A stretch of DNA of 31,491 nt from an uncultured Eubacteriales bacterium (lineage in GTDB: Bacteria > Bacillota > Clostridia > Oscillospirales > Oscillospiraceae). The position numbers and the translations under genes are program-made. The notes below the pieces were generated by a model that saw nothing but the letters and a program-made list of their open reading frames with translations, was not told the DNA's origin and did not search any database. Where the stretch lies: assembly GCA_905205195.1 (NCBI GenBank), contig CAJLCS010000022.1, positions 1 to 31,491 on the forward strand. Reading direction: 5' to 3'. Shown piece after piece: positions 7,601 through 15,290 of this stretch; positions within the stretch are counted from its first letter, which is position 1; the number at the start of each line of letters is the position of its first letter.

Positions 7601-7629
7601 TTGCGCCGCCGCCGGGTCCGTGGTATACT
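7601..7629 (+). promoter_or_regulatory. Candidate promoter of the beta-propeller gene
   Basis: TTGCGC (7601-7606) and TATACT (7624-7629) are spaced by 17 bp. The -10 is good, the -35 weak. The predicted start near 7636 gives a leader of about 25 nt. Confidence 0.6.
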
Positions 7630-7659
7630 AGACCCAAGAAAAAAAAAGGGGGACGGCAT

Positions 7660-9486
7660 ATGAACAAGCTGCTGCTCACCGGTCTGATTCTTCTGATTCT
7701 GGGGCTTGCCGCCGGGGTGGGGGCCGTCCTGCACACCAATGCCCTGCACCGGGCCAGGCAGCGGGCAAGGTCCTCCGTCAATCCCCGGCGCCGGGTGCGC
7801 CGGGGGCTGGACGGCGCCGCCAAGGGGCTGTATGCCGCCGCTGCGGTGCTGCTGGTGCTTTCCGTCTTTTTCTCGGTGAAGGCAGGCCGCACCGCACCTG
7901 CCGCACCGGCGGAAACCACGGCGCCGCCGGAAACCACCGCGCCGCCTGCCGAAGCGTTTTCGCCCCACAAAACCGCCGCCAGCGACCCGGCCAACTGGGG
8001 CGTCACCTGGGAAATTCTGCGGGGGGAGGAGATTCTTTCCTCCTACACCCGGGAGGACCCCATTTTCTTTGACAATACCGAAGATTACGGCACGCTGCCC
8101 GGCGTGCTGACCTTCCGGGGCAATCCCCGGCGCTCCACCGCCTCCTTCGGCACGGCCACCGCCGCCGACACGCTGACGCCGGTGTGGAGCAGGGACACCT
8201 CGGCCCTGCCCATTCAGGGCGGCGGCGCCTGGACCGGCAGCGGCTGGACCGGGCAGCCGCTGATGGTCCGCTGGGATGCACAGACCCGGTCCGTCATGAA
8301 TCTCTACCCGGAGAAAAAGGAAAAAGCCGATCTGGTGGAGGTCATTTACGCCACGCTGGACGGAAACGTCTACTTTCTGGATCTGGACGACGGCAGCTAC
8401 ACCCGGGATCCGCTGTTTCTGGGGCTGTGCTTCAAAGGCTCCGGCGCGCTGGATCCACGGGGCTATCCGATTCTGTACGTCGGCGCCGGAGACACGGACG
8501 CGGACGGCAACCGGCCCAGAATGTTCATCGTCAGCCTGATTGACGGCACGGTGCTCTACGAAGGCGGCCATCAGGAAACCGCAGCCCTGCGCCGGGACAA
8601 CGACCGCTGGTGCGCCTTCGACTCCTCGCCGCTGGTGGCGTCGGATACGCTGATCTGGCCCGGCGAAAACGGCCTGCTGTACACCATCCGGCTGAACACC
8701 GCCTACGATCCCCAGGTGGGGACCCTTTCCGTCCGGCCGGATACGCCGGTCTGCGCCCGATACAGCACCGCCCGGTCCGGCGCGGAGCGGTACTGGTACG
8801 GCTTTGAGGACAGCGCCGTGGCGGTGGGGCACTACCTCTACCTGTCCGAAAACGGCGGAATGTTCTTCTGCGTGGACCTGAACACCATGGAGCTGGTCTG
8901 GGCCCAGGACACCAAAGACGACTCCAACTCCACCCCGGTTTTTGAAGCCGCAGGGGAAAGCGGCGGGTATCTGTACACCGCCCCCTCCCTGCACTGGACG
9001 GCGCAGGACGGCGCGGGAACCGTCTCCGTCTACAAGCTGGACGCCGTCACCGGGGAAATCCTGTGGGAAGCGCCCTACGACTGCCGCACGGTGGAGGGGG
9101 TATCCGGCGGCGTCCAGTCCTCGCCGCTGCTGGGCAGCCCCGGCACGGCGCTGGAAGGAAAAATCCTCTACACCGTCGCCCGGACGCCGGACGAGGGCAA
9201 CGGCCTGCTGGTGGCGTTGGATACCGCCACCGGCAAGGAGTCCTGGCGGATGGTGATGGACAGCTACGCCTGGAGCAGCCCCGCCGCCTTCACCGCGGCG
9301 GACGGAACGGTCCGGGTGGTGGTCTGCGATTCCGTCGGGCGGGTCTTCCTGCTGGACGGCGGCACCGGACAGGTGCTGGACACGGCGGATGCAGGCTCTC
9401 TGGTGGAGGCCTCCCCGGCCATCTACGGCAATCGGCTGGTGGTGGGCACCCGGGGGCAGAAAATCTGGTGCATGGAGCTTGGGTAA
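7660..9486 (+). CDS. Membrane-anchored PQQ-type beta-propeller repeat protein
   Basis: Predicted 608 residues. Two hydrophobic segments (about 2-24 and 51-72) flank a basic patch (RQRARSSVNPRRRVRRG). A Thr/Pro/Ala stalk (about 77-104, ETTAPPETTAPP) follows, and then a large domain outside the membrane. The repeats contain PQQ/quinoprotein-like blades, e.g. TLDGNVYFLDLDDG, VSVYKLDAVTGEILWEAPYD, LVALDTATGKESWRM and VGRVFLLDGGTGQVLDTAD, each with the G-x-x-x-W/D-T-G-K spacing of such propellers. This fold is a binding scaffold (BamB-like) and usually non-enzymatic in this setting. The start has AAAGGGGG upstream. It is monocistronic and convergent with lgt. Ligand and role are unknown. Confidence 0.82.
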   Translation: MNKLLLTGLILLILGLAAGVGAVLHTNALHRARQRARSSVNPRRRVRRGLDGAAKGLYAAAAVLLVLSVFFSVKAGRTAPAAPAETTAPPETTAPPAEAFSPHKTAASDPANWGVTWEILRGEEILSSYTREDPIFFDNTEDYGTLPGVLTFRGNPRRSTASFGTATAADTLTPVWSRDTSALPIQGGGAWTGSGWTGQPLMVRWDAQTRSVMNLYPEKKEKADLVEVIYATLDGNVYFLDLDDGSYTRDPLFLGLCFKGSGALDPRGYPILYVGAGDTDADGNRPRMFIVSLIDGTVLYEGGHQETAALRRDNDRWCAFDSSPLVASDTLIWPGENGLLYTIRLNTAYDPQVGTLSVRPDTPVCARYSTARSGAERYWYGFEDSAVAVGHYLYLSENGGMFFCVDLNTMELVWAQDTKDDSNSTPVFEAAGESGGYLYTAPSLHWTAQDGAGTVSVYKLDAVTGEILWEAPYDCRTVEGVSGGVQSSPLLGSPGTALEGKILYTVARTPDEGNGLLVALDTATGKESWRMVMDSYAWSSPAAFTAADGTVRVVVCDSVGRVFLLDGGTGQVLDTADAGSLVEASPAIYGNRLVVGTRGQKIWCMELG

Positions 9487-9491
9487 AAATT

Positions 9492-9517
9492 CGCCCGGAC
9501 CGAAATCGGTCCGGGCG
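9492..9517. terminator. Bidirectional terminator between the beta-propeller gene and lgt
   Basis: A perfect 11-bp inverted repeat CGCCCGGACCG/CGGTCCGGGCG with an AAAT loop is flanked by T-rich sequence on the plus side (TCATTTCGTTTTG) and by AAAAATT at 9485-9491, which gives a T-run on the minus strand. It serves both converging units. Confidence 0.85.
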
Positions 9518-9530
9518 TCATTTCGTTTTG

Positions 9531-10430
9531 TCAGGAGGGATTTTCGTCCTGGGGGGGCGTTTCGGCTTCTTCCGCCGCTTCCTTTTCCCGGGCGGCCGCC
9601 TCGGCCAGACGGACCTGCATTTTCGCCGGGTCGTGGGGCCGGAAGCTCTGCCACAGCAGCACCGCCACCGTCCCGGCGCAGGTTACCGCCGCCAGCAGCT
9701 GGCTCACCCGAACGCTGCCCCAGTACAGGCTGTCCATCCGCAGTCCCTCGATGAAGGTCCGGCCAAGGCCGTACCACGCCGCATAGCCCAGCGCCACCTG
9801 GCCGTCAAAGGTCCGCTTTTTCGACAGGAAATGCAGCAGCACAAAGCCGGCAAGATTCCACACGGACTCATAAAGGAAGGTGGGATGGTAATATTCCACC
9901 GTGCCGGTGAGGGTATTGTACAGTCCCATCCGCAGCGCCGTCAGCGTGGACGCGCCGAAGGCCTCCCGGTTGAAGAAATTGCCCCACCGGCCGATGCACT
10001 GGCCGATGAGAAAGCCCAGGCTCACCAGATCCAGCAGGGCGGGAATCCGGATTTTCTTCACCCGGCAGAACACGCACACGCCGATCACCGCGCCGATGAC
10101 GCCGCCATAGATGGCAAGGCCCCCGTTCCAGATATACAGCACGGAAATGGGGTTATCCCGGTACATATCCCAGGAGAAAATGCAGTAGTAGGCCCGGGCG
10201 CAGATAATGGCGAAGGGCGTCACCCACAGCACGCCGTCCAGGATGTCGTCCTCCTTGATGCCGAACTGGGTACACCGGCGGCAGGCGTACACCACCGCCA
10301 GCACCATCCCCAGCGCGATAATCACGCCGTAAAAATGGATGTACAGGGGGCCGACGGAAAAGCCCCGGGGGGGATTCATCTCCAGCCCGAACAGCGGGAA
10401 GGAGATGGTGGAATAAACGGATGTGTTCAT
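9531..10430 (-). CDS. lgt: Prolipoprotein diacylglyceryl transferase
   Basis: Predicted 299-residue polytopic membrane enzyme that transfers diacylglycerol from phosphatidylglycerol to the lipobox cysteine of prelipoproteins, the first step of lipoprotein maturation. The Lgt signature GRWGNFFNREAFG is at 147-159, with NGGLAIYGGVIG near 102-113 and PTFLYESVWNL near 183-193. About seven membrane segments are visible. ATG 10430 is preferred over the in-frame TTG at 10439 because AAGGAGG lies 10 nt upstream of the ATG but almost touches the TTG. The last 30 residues form an acidic, Ala/Glu-rich tail beyond the usual C-terminus. It is the last gene of the M16-M16-lgt operon. TrpX-type lipoproteins encoded nearby would be substrates. 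Confidence 0.96.
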   Translation of the reverse strand: MNTSVYSTISFPLFGLEMNPPRGFSVGPLYIHFYGVIIALGMVLAVVYACRRCTQFGIKEDDILDGVLWVTPFAIICARAYYCIFSWDMYRDNPISVLYIWNGGLAIYGGVIGAVIGVCVFCRVKKIRIPALLDLVSLGFLIGQCIGRWGNFFNREAFGASTLTALRMGLYNTLTGTVEYYHPTFLYESVWNLAGFVLLHFLSKKRTFDGQVALGYAAWYGLGRTFIEGLRMDSLYWGSVRVSQLLAAVTCAGTVAVLLWQSFRPHDPAKMQVRLAEAAAREKEAAEEAETPPQDENPS

Positions 10431-10435
10431 AAAAC

Positions 10436-11710
10436 TCAATCCTCCTTGGTAATCGGCGTCACCACCGACAGTGCACAGCGGTCCGCCCTGGCCACGCGGC
10501 CGAGAAACGCGGCGATTTCCGCCGCCGTCACATCCCGGTAAAGGCCGGGGAAGCGAAAATAGTCAAAGCCCGTCAGATGATAGGCGCAGACCCGGAAGCA
10601 GGTGGCGTCGAAGCTGTCCAGATCCCGGATCCGGCGGCCCAGGGCGCTGCGTTTCATCCGCAGGAAGTCCGCCTCCGCCACGCCCTCCGACGCCAGCTGG
10701 GCGGCCCGGGCCACCACGGCGTCCCGGACGGCCCGGGGGTCGTCGCTGTCGCCGGAGCAGGTGAGCATAGCCATGCCGTCCACCGTCTCGAAGCCGCCGC
10801 CGAAGGACGAATCGATCAGCCCCTGCTCGTAAAGCTGTAAATACAGGGCCGAGGACTCGCCGAACAGGGCCTCCGCCGCCAGATCGCCCACGATTTCCTG
10901 CCGGACCGCGGCCTCCCCCGGCGGGGCAGGCTCGCACTTGAAGCCCAGGCAGAAGGTGGGCATGGCCACCTCCATTTCCTGCGCGGCATAGGGGGCCGCC
11001 GGTGTCATCGGCTCGTCCCAGTCCCGGAGCTTCTCCCCCGCCGGTCCCGACGGCGTCACCGTCTCCGCCAGCCGGGCCACCCGGTCCGGGTCCACGTCCC
11101 CCACCACGCAGAGAATCATATTGGCGGGATGGTAAAAGGCCCGGTGGCAGTCGTAGAGAATCTCCGGTGTGATGGCCGCGATGCTCTCCGCCGTGCCCAG
11201 AATGGGCACCCGGATAGGATGGCGGCGGTACAGCAGCGTCATCAGCGTTTCAAACACCCGGGTACCGGGGTCGTCCTCGTTCATGCCGATTTCCTGGCCG
11301 ATGATGCCCCGCTCCTTTTCCACGCTTTCCGCCGTAAAATACGGGGTGGAGACGAATTCCAGCAGCAGCTTCAGGCAGTCCTCAAACCGGTCGGTGCAGG
11401 AAAAGTAGTAGGCCGTCATATCATAGGAGGTAAAAGCGTTGGGGCTGGCCCCCATGGCGGTGAATTCCTCCGACACGTCCCCCCGGCGCAGCTCGAACAT
11501 TTTGTGCTCCAGATAGTGGGCCGTCCCGGCGGGGGCGGTTTTTTCCCTGCCGTCCAGCCGGTAGCGGGTATGCACGGCGCCGTAATCCGTGACGAAATAG
11601 GCCATTTTCTTGGAAAAGCCCCGGCGGGGCACTACCGCTACCGTCAGTCCGCTTGGCAGTACCGTCCGGTACACCGTTTCACCCAGGGCGGGATATTCCG
11701 TTTTTCTCAT
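10436..11710 (-). CDS. M16 family zinc metallopeptidase, intact active site (YmfH-like)
   Basis: Predicted 424 residues. The inverted zinc motif HxxEH is present as HYLEH at 65-69, with the downstream Glu-rich helix (VEKERGIIGQEIGMNEDDP, about 130-148) that supplies the third ligand. The protein has the usual two M16 half-domains in each 45-kDa chain. Such proteins pair with a zinc-less partner to form a clamshell, as with the YmfF/YmfH pair of Bacillus, and here the partner is the gene just upstream. Coding regions overlap by 4 nt (ATGA at 11707-11710), so they are translationally coupled. No signal peptide is seen, so it acts in the cytoplasm; the natural substrate is unknown. lgt starts 5 nt after its stop. 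Confidence 0.9.
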   Translation of the reverse strand: MRKTEYPALGETVYRTVLPSGLTVAVVPRRGFSKKMAYFVTDYGAVHTRYRLDGREKTAPAGTAHYLEHKMFELRRGDVSEEFTAMGASPNAFTSYDMTAYYFSCTDRFEDCLKLLLEFVSTPYFTAESVEKERGIIGQEIGMNEDDPGTRVFETLMTLLYRRHPIRVPILGTAESIAAITPEILYDCHRAFYHPANMILCVVGDVDPDRVARLAETVTPSGPAGEKLRDWDEPMTPAAPYAAQEMEVAMPTFCLGFKCEPAPPGEAAVRQEIVGDLAAEALFGESSALYLQLYEQGLIDSSFGGGFETVDGMAMLTCSGDSDDPRAVRDAVVARAAQLASEGVAEADFLRMKRSALGRRIRDLDSFDATCFRVCAYHLTGFDYFRFPGLYRDVTAAEIAAFLGRVARADRCALSVVTPITKED

Positions 11711-12975
11711 GTCTCCGCTCCTTTCAGGAAATAGCCGGTGTGCAGCCGTACCGTCCGGGCCGCCGCCGCCGCATCCGCCGCCGTTACCGCCCGGATCTCC
11801 TCCATATACGTTTCCGGCGTCCGGCCGGAGCCGCTGAGGGCCGCCGTTTCATAGTAGCTTTCCATGGCCCCGGGGGAATCATGCACTGCCCGCAGCCCCG
11901 ACAGCAGCGCTTCCCGGGCGGCGGTCAGCTCGGCGTCGGTGATGTCCCCTGCCCGGCAAAGGTCCAGCTGCCGGAGAATCTCCGCCTGCACCCGGTCCCG
12001 GCAGCCGCTGTCGATGCCCGCCGACACCGTGACGATGCCCTTGGAGCCGTAATAGCCGGAGCCGATGGCGTAGCACAGGCTCTGCTTTTCCCGAACATTC
12101 CGGAACAGCTTGCTGGTCATACCGCCGCCGAACAGGGTGTTGAACACCTGCATGGCGGCAAACCGGGGATCCCGGTTGGTGACGGGGGTGACAAAGCCCA
12201 AACACAGCTTGCCCTGGGCCACGTCCATGGTTTCCACCACGTCGCCGCCGTCGCCGGCGTCCCGGAAGGGTGTCTGGGACGGCAGCGGCGATACATGGCG
12301 GGCAAGCGCCGCTGCCATGGGCCGCAGCAGCGCGGCCACCGCCTCCGGCGCGGCCCCGCCCACATAGCAAAGCTCCACCGGCGCGGTGTCCAGCAGCGTC
12401 CGGTAGTAAGCCGTCAGACTTTCCGGCGTCACCGCCTCCGCGTCCTCCGTCCGGCCCAGCCGGGGAATGCCGAAGCTGTCCCCCCGGCACATCCGCTCCA
12501 GCATCCGGGCGGCGGCGTAGGCCCGCTTGTCGTTTTTTTCGGATTCGATGGTGGAAATCAGGTTTTTCTTTTCGCTTTCCACATAATCGGCCCGGAAAAT
12601 GCCGTTTTCCATGGCCGGGTCCAGCAGCAGCTCCGCCAGGAATTCCGCCATGGGCGCCAGCACCCGGTCCCCCGGCAGGGCGTACCGGTCCTCCAGAAAG
12701 CTTGCATAGAAGCCGGTGGTCCGCAGGTCCCCCACCCGCCGGACCTGGGCGCTGACGGAAGCGCCGTAAAGGTCGTCCAGATGCAGGGTGATCCGCCGCA
12801 GGTCCGGCCGCTGCCGGGTGCCCCGCAGCAGCACCGAGGGCAGCAGCGCCCCCGGCGCCGCCGACGCCCGGGTCATGGGCTCCACCAGCTGCACGCTCAG
12901 GCAGCCGTGGCGAAACCGGCGGTCGGTGACGCACCGCAGCGTGACCCCCGGCTGAAGGGAAATGGGTTCCATCAT
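11707..12975 (-). CDS. M16 family protein lacking the zinc motif (YmfF-like)
   Basis: Predicted 422 residues. The overall M16 pattern is clear (LDDLYGASVSAQV, then RADYVESEKKNLISTIESEKND, then FNTLFGGGMTSKLFRNVREK and SLCYAIGSGYYGSKGI). The HxxEH zinc site is missing: the place where it is expected reads LLRGTRQRPDL. It is therefore probably the non-catalytic, substrate-binding half of a heterodimer with the intact M16 gene downstream, as in YmfF/YmfH or mitochondrial-type M16B pairs. ATG 12975 has AAAGGAG 7 nt upstream. It is the first gene of the operon; its leader would run through the hairpin element at 12994-13197. A TATAAT at 13209-13204 on the minus strand, without a clear -35, is the only promoter candidate seen. 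Confidence 0.88.
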   Translation of the reverse strand: MMEPISLQPGVTLRCVTDRRFRHGCLSVQLVEPMTRASAAPGALLPSVLLRGTRQRPDLRRITLHLDDLYGASVSAQVRRVGDLRTTGFYASFLEDRYALPGDRVLAPMAEFLAELLLDPAMENGIFRADYVESEKKNLISTIESEKNDKRAYAAARMLERMCRGDSFGIPRLGRTEDAEAVTPESLTAYYRTLLDTAPVELCYVGGAAPEAVAALLRPMAAALARHVSPLPSQTPFRDAGDGGDVVETMDVAQGKLCLGFVTPVTNRDPRFAAMQVFNTLFGGGMTSKLFRNVREKQSLCYAIGSGYYGSKGIVTVSAGIDSGCRDRVQAEILRQLDLCRAGDITDAELTAAREALLSGLRAVHDSPGAMESYYETAALSGSGRTPETYMEEIRAVTAADAAAAARTVRLHTGYFLKGAET

Positions 12976-12993
12976 GGCGTTGCTCCTTTCGGG

Positions 12994-13197
12994 CTACTGT
13001 CGAAAAAGCCCTGCGGGCTTTTTCGACAGTAGGATTACAGCCCGCGGCGCGCACGCATTGTCCGCCTACGGCGGACAATGCGCACACTGGCGACCTGAGA
13101 TATATTTTTTCCGACGTACGCGCCGCCGTCAAAAATTCATTTGATCCCTTCGTCGCCTGCGGGCGACGAACTCTGCGAGGCTTTTTTAACAGACTGT
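12994..13197 (-). repeat. Modular hairpin repeat element, copy 1
   Basis: This fills most of the 350-bp gene-free stretch between the M16 operon and prmA. It holds three strong inverted repeats: 12994-13011 with 13015-13032 (18 bp perfect, CTACTGTCGAAAAAGCCC arm), 13054-13066 with 13070-13082 (13 bp perfect) and 13149-13157 with 13162-13170 (9 bp). The segment 13148-13186 is identical, in reverse complement, to 19817-19855 (39 nt). The segment 13032-13054 matches 19992-20014 in reverse complement at 19 of 23 positions. The outer ends are imperfect inverted repeats of one another (CTGTCGAAAAAGCCC and CTGTTAAAAAAGCCT). No coding capacity is evident. Confidence 0.88.
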
Positions 13198-13261
13198 GGG
13201 GTTATTATATACCACTTTTCCCAAAATAGGAAGTCCCGGCAGAAAAATTCCCAGGGCCCCG

Positions 13262-13290
13262 TTGTCATTTCCCCGAAAATGCGGTACAAT
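13262..13290 (+). promoter_or_regulatory. Sigma-A promoter of the prmA operon
   Basis: TTGTCA (13262-13267) and TACAAT (13285-13290), 17-bp spacer. The start near 13297 leaves a leader of about 29 nt carrying AAGGAGG at 13311-13317. Confidence 0.82.
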
Positions 13291-13325
13291 AGAGCAAATC
13301 TGACAACACGAAGGAGGATTCTGCC

Positions 13326-14267
13326 GTGGCATGGATCGAATGGACGGTGGAAACCGCCGCCGCCGACATCGAAGCGGTGGCCGCCGCGCTGACCGCCGGG
13401 GGCTTTGCGGACCTGGTTCTGGAGGATCAGGCGGAATTTGAAGCATTTCTGGACGAAAACCGGGCGTACTGGGACTATATCGACGAGGATTTTCAGGAAA
13501 AACTTCAGGGCCTGTCCCATATCAAGCTCTATTTAGAGGATACGGACGCGGCGGGCGCCGCCCGGCTGACGGCGCTGGTGCAGAAGCTGGGCCTGACGGC
13601 CCACAGCGCTCCCCTGCCCGACACGGACTGGTCGGAAAGCTGGAAAAGCAGCTATCCCCCGGTGGAGGTGGGCCGGAAGCTGGTGGTGGTGCCCTACTGG
13701 CTGGAAAACGAGGACCACGGCGGCCGTCTGCCGGTGATTCTGGACCCGGGGCTGACCTTCGGCACCGGTGCCCATCCCTCCACCCAGATGGTGATGGAGG
13801 CCATGGAGCAGTACCTCCGGCCCGGGGACGTCTGCCTGGATCTGGGCAGCGGCAGCGGCATTCTGTCCGTCGCCGCCCTGCGGCTGGGGGCCGCCTCCGC
13901 CGTGGGGGTGGACATTGACCCCAAGGCCGAGGACATCGCCCGGGAAAACGCCGCCTACAACGGCTTTTCCGCGCCGGAATTCACCGCCTGCACCGGCAAT
14001 GTCACGGCGGACAAGGCCCTGATGGCCCGTCTGGCCGGTGAAACATACGGTCTGGTGCTGGTGAACATCGTGGCCGACGTGATCATCGGCCTTGCCCCGG
14101 TGCTGCCCCGGTTTCTGTCGGATCGCAGCATCCTCATCTGCTCCGGCATTCTGGACACCCGGCTGGACGAGGTCCGGGCGGCGCTGGAGGGCGCGGGGCT
14201 GACCGTTCTGGAAACCAAAGCCAAGGAAGATTGGCGCTGTGTTGCTGCAAAAAGGAGAAATTCATGA
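13326..14267 (+). CDS. prmA: Ribosomal protein L11 methyltransferase
   Basis: Predicted 313 residues, an S-adenosylmethionine-dependent enzyme that methylates ribosomal protein L11. The N-terminal substrate-recognition domain (about 1-110) precedes the Rossmann methyltransferase domain. PrmA hallmarks are DPGLTFGTGAHPST (about 139-152), the SAM-binding LDLGSGSGILSVAA and the catalytic-region LVNIVADVII. The start is GTG at 13326, with AAGGAGG 8 nt upstream; the next in-frame ATG is much further in. The length is normal for the family. It is first in a three-gene unit and its stop overlaps the next start (ATGA at 14264-14267). Confidence 0.95.
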   Translation: MAWIEWTVETAAADIEAVAAALTAGGFADLVLEDQAEFEAFLDENRAYWDYIDEDFQEKLQGLSHIKLYLEDTDAAGAARLTALVQKLGLTAHSAPLPDTDWSESWKSSYPPVEVGRKLVVVPYWLENEDHGGRLPVILDPGLTFGTGAHPSTQMVMEAMEQYLRPGDVCLDLGSGSGILSVAALRLGAASAVGVDIDPKAEDIARENAAYNGFSAPEFTACTGNVTADKALMARLAGETYGLVLVNIVADVIIGLAPVLPRFLSDRSILICSGILDTRLDEVRAALEGAGLTVLETKAKEDWRCVAAKRRNS

Positions 14268-15280
14268 CTGTTTCCTATCGTACCCGCCGGAGGCTAAAGC
14301 GGGCGGGCCTGATTCTGCTGGCGGTGCTGCTGGCCGCCGGAGCGGTGTGGGGCTGCTGGATGATCTGGCTCCAGCGGTATGTGATCTATGACCGGGACAA
14401 GGCCACCATCGATTTTCATCTGCCCGTGGGGCAGAAGGCCGGACAGGAGGCGCTGCCGCCGTCCGCCGACGAAACGGTGGCGGTGGCCGTGGCCGAGGAC
14501 CTGCCCGCCGAGGATCTGGGATCGGAGCTGACCCAGCTCAACGGCTACTATGTGGACGGCGCCGCCCTGAAAAGCAATCCCACCTCCGTGGCGGCCCAGA
14601 TCCGGAATCTCCCCGCCACGGTGCCCATCCTGCTGGACATGAAGGCCCCCGACGGCAGCTTCTACTACGGCAGCGCCCTGGGCCCGGCGGCGGAAGGGGT
14701 GGACACGGCGGCGGTGGACGCGCTGATTGCGGAGCTGGCCGCCGGAAAGCGGTACCTCATCGCCCGGGTCCCCGCCCTGCAGGACCGGAACTACGGCCTG
14801 AACCATGTGGACAACGGCCTGTTCCTCCCCGGCGGCGCGGGACTGTGGATGGACGACGAGAGCTGCTACTGGCTGGACCCCGCCACCAGCGGCACCCAGT
14901 CCTATCTGATGCGGGTGGCGGCGGAGCTGCGGGAAAAGGGCTTCGACGAGGTGCTGTTCTCCCAGTTCCGGTTCCCGGATGGCGACGGCTACACCTTTGA
15001 CGGCGACAAGGCCGCCACCCTCACCGCCGCGGCTAAGCTGCTGGTCACCTCCTGCGCCACGGAGACCTTTGCCGTGTCCTTCTCCGCCGACGGCGACTTC
15101 ACCCTGCCCGAGGGCCGGTGCCGCCTGTACTTCACCGGGGTGGAGGCCACCGCCGCCGCCGAAACGGCGGCCCGGATCACCACCGGCGACGCCCCCATCC
15201 GGGCGGTGTTCCTGACGGAGTCCAACGACACCCGCTACGACGTCTACAGCGTCTTGCGGCCGCTGGACACCGCCCATTAA
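14264..15280 (+). CDS. Membrane-anchored DUF4015-like putative glycosidase
   Basis: Predicted 338 residues. A single N-terminal membrane anchor (about 14-37, after a basic RTRRRLKR stretch) is followed by an extracellular domain. The domain pattern resembles the putative glycoside hydrolase domain DUF4015 (PF13200). It shows LLDMKAPDGSFYYGS (123-137), YLIARVPALQDRNYG (164-178) and GFDEVLFSQFRFP (226-238). In the family as I know it the last motif usually reads like EIQFDYIRFP. Here the Asp of FDY is replaced by Ser, so activity is doubtful. ATG 14264 has AAAGGAG upstream and overlaps the prmA stop. It is followed after 10 nt by the CapA-like gene, so the pair probably works together at the cell surface. 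Confidence 0.72.
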   Translation: MTVSYRTRRRLKRAGLILLAVLLAAGAVWGCWMIWLQRYVIYDRDKATIDFHLPVGQKAGQEALPPSADETVAVAVAEDLPAEDLGSELTQLNGYYVDGAALKSNPTSVAAQIRNLPATVPILLDMKAPDGSFYYGSALGPAAEGVDTAAVDALIAELAAGKRYLIARVPALQDRNYGLNHVDNGLFLPGGAGLWMDDESCYWLDPATSGTQSYLMRVAAELREKGFDEVLFSQFRFPDGDGYTFDGDKAATLTAAAKLLVTSCATETFAVSFSADGDFTLPEGRCRLYFTGVEATAAAETAARITTGDAPIRAVFLTESNDTRYDVYSVLRPLDTAH

Positions 15281-15290
15281 GGAGCCGCCC

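Noticed and set aside
7312..9777. Long minus-strand frame across the beta-propeller gene and the GH28-like start (821 codons)
   Set aside because: Composition is Gly/Arg/Gln-rich and matches no fold. It spans two convincing genes and their terminator.
12994..13032. 18-bp hairpin as an intrinsic terminator
   Set aside because: No T-run follows outside the stem on either strand, and it lies upstream of both flanking genes. It is better explained as part of the repeat element.
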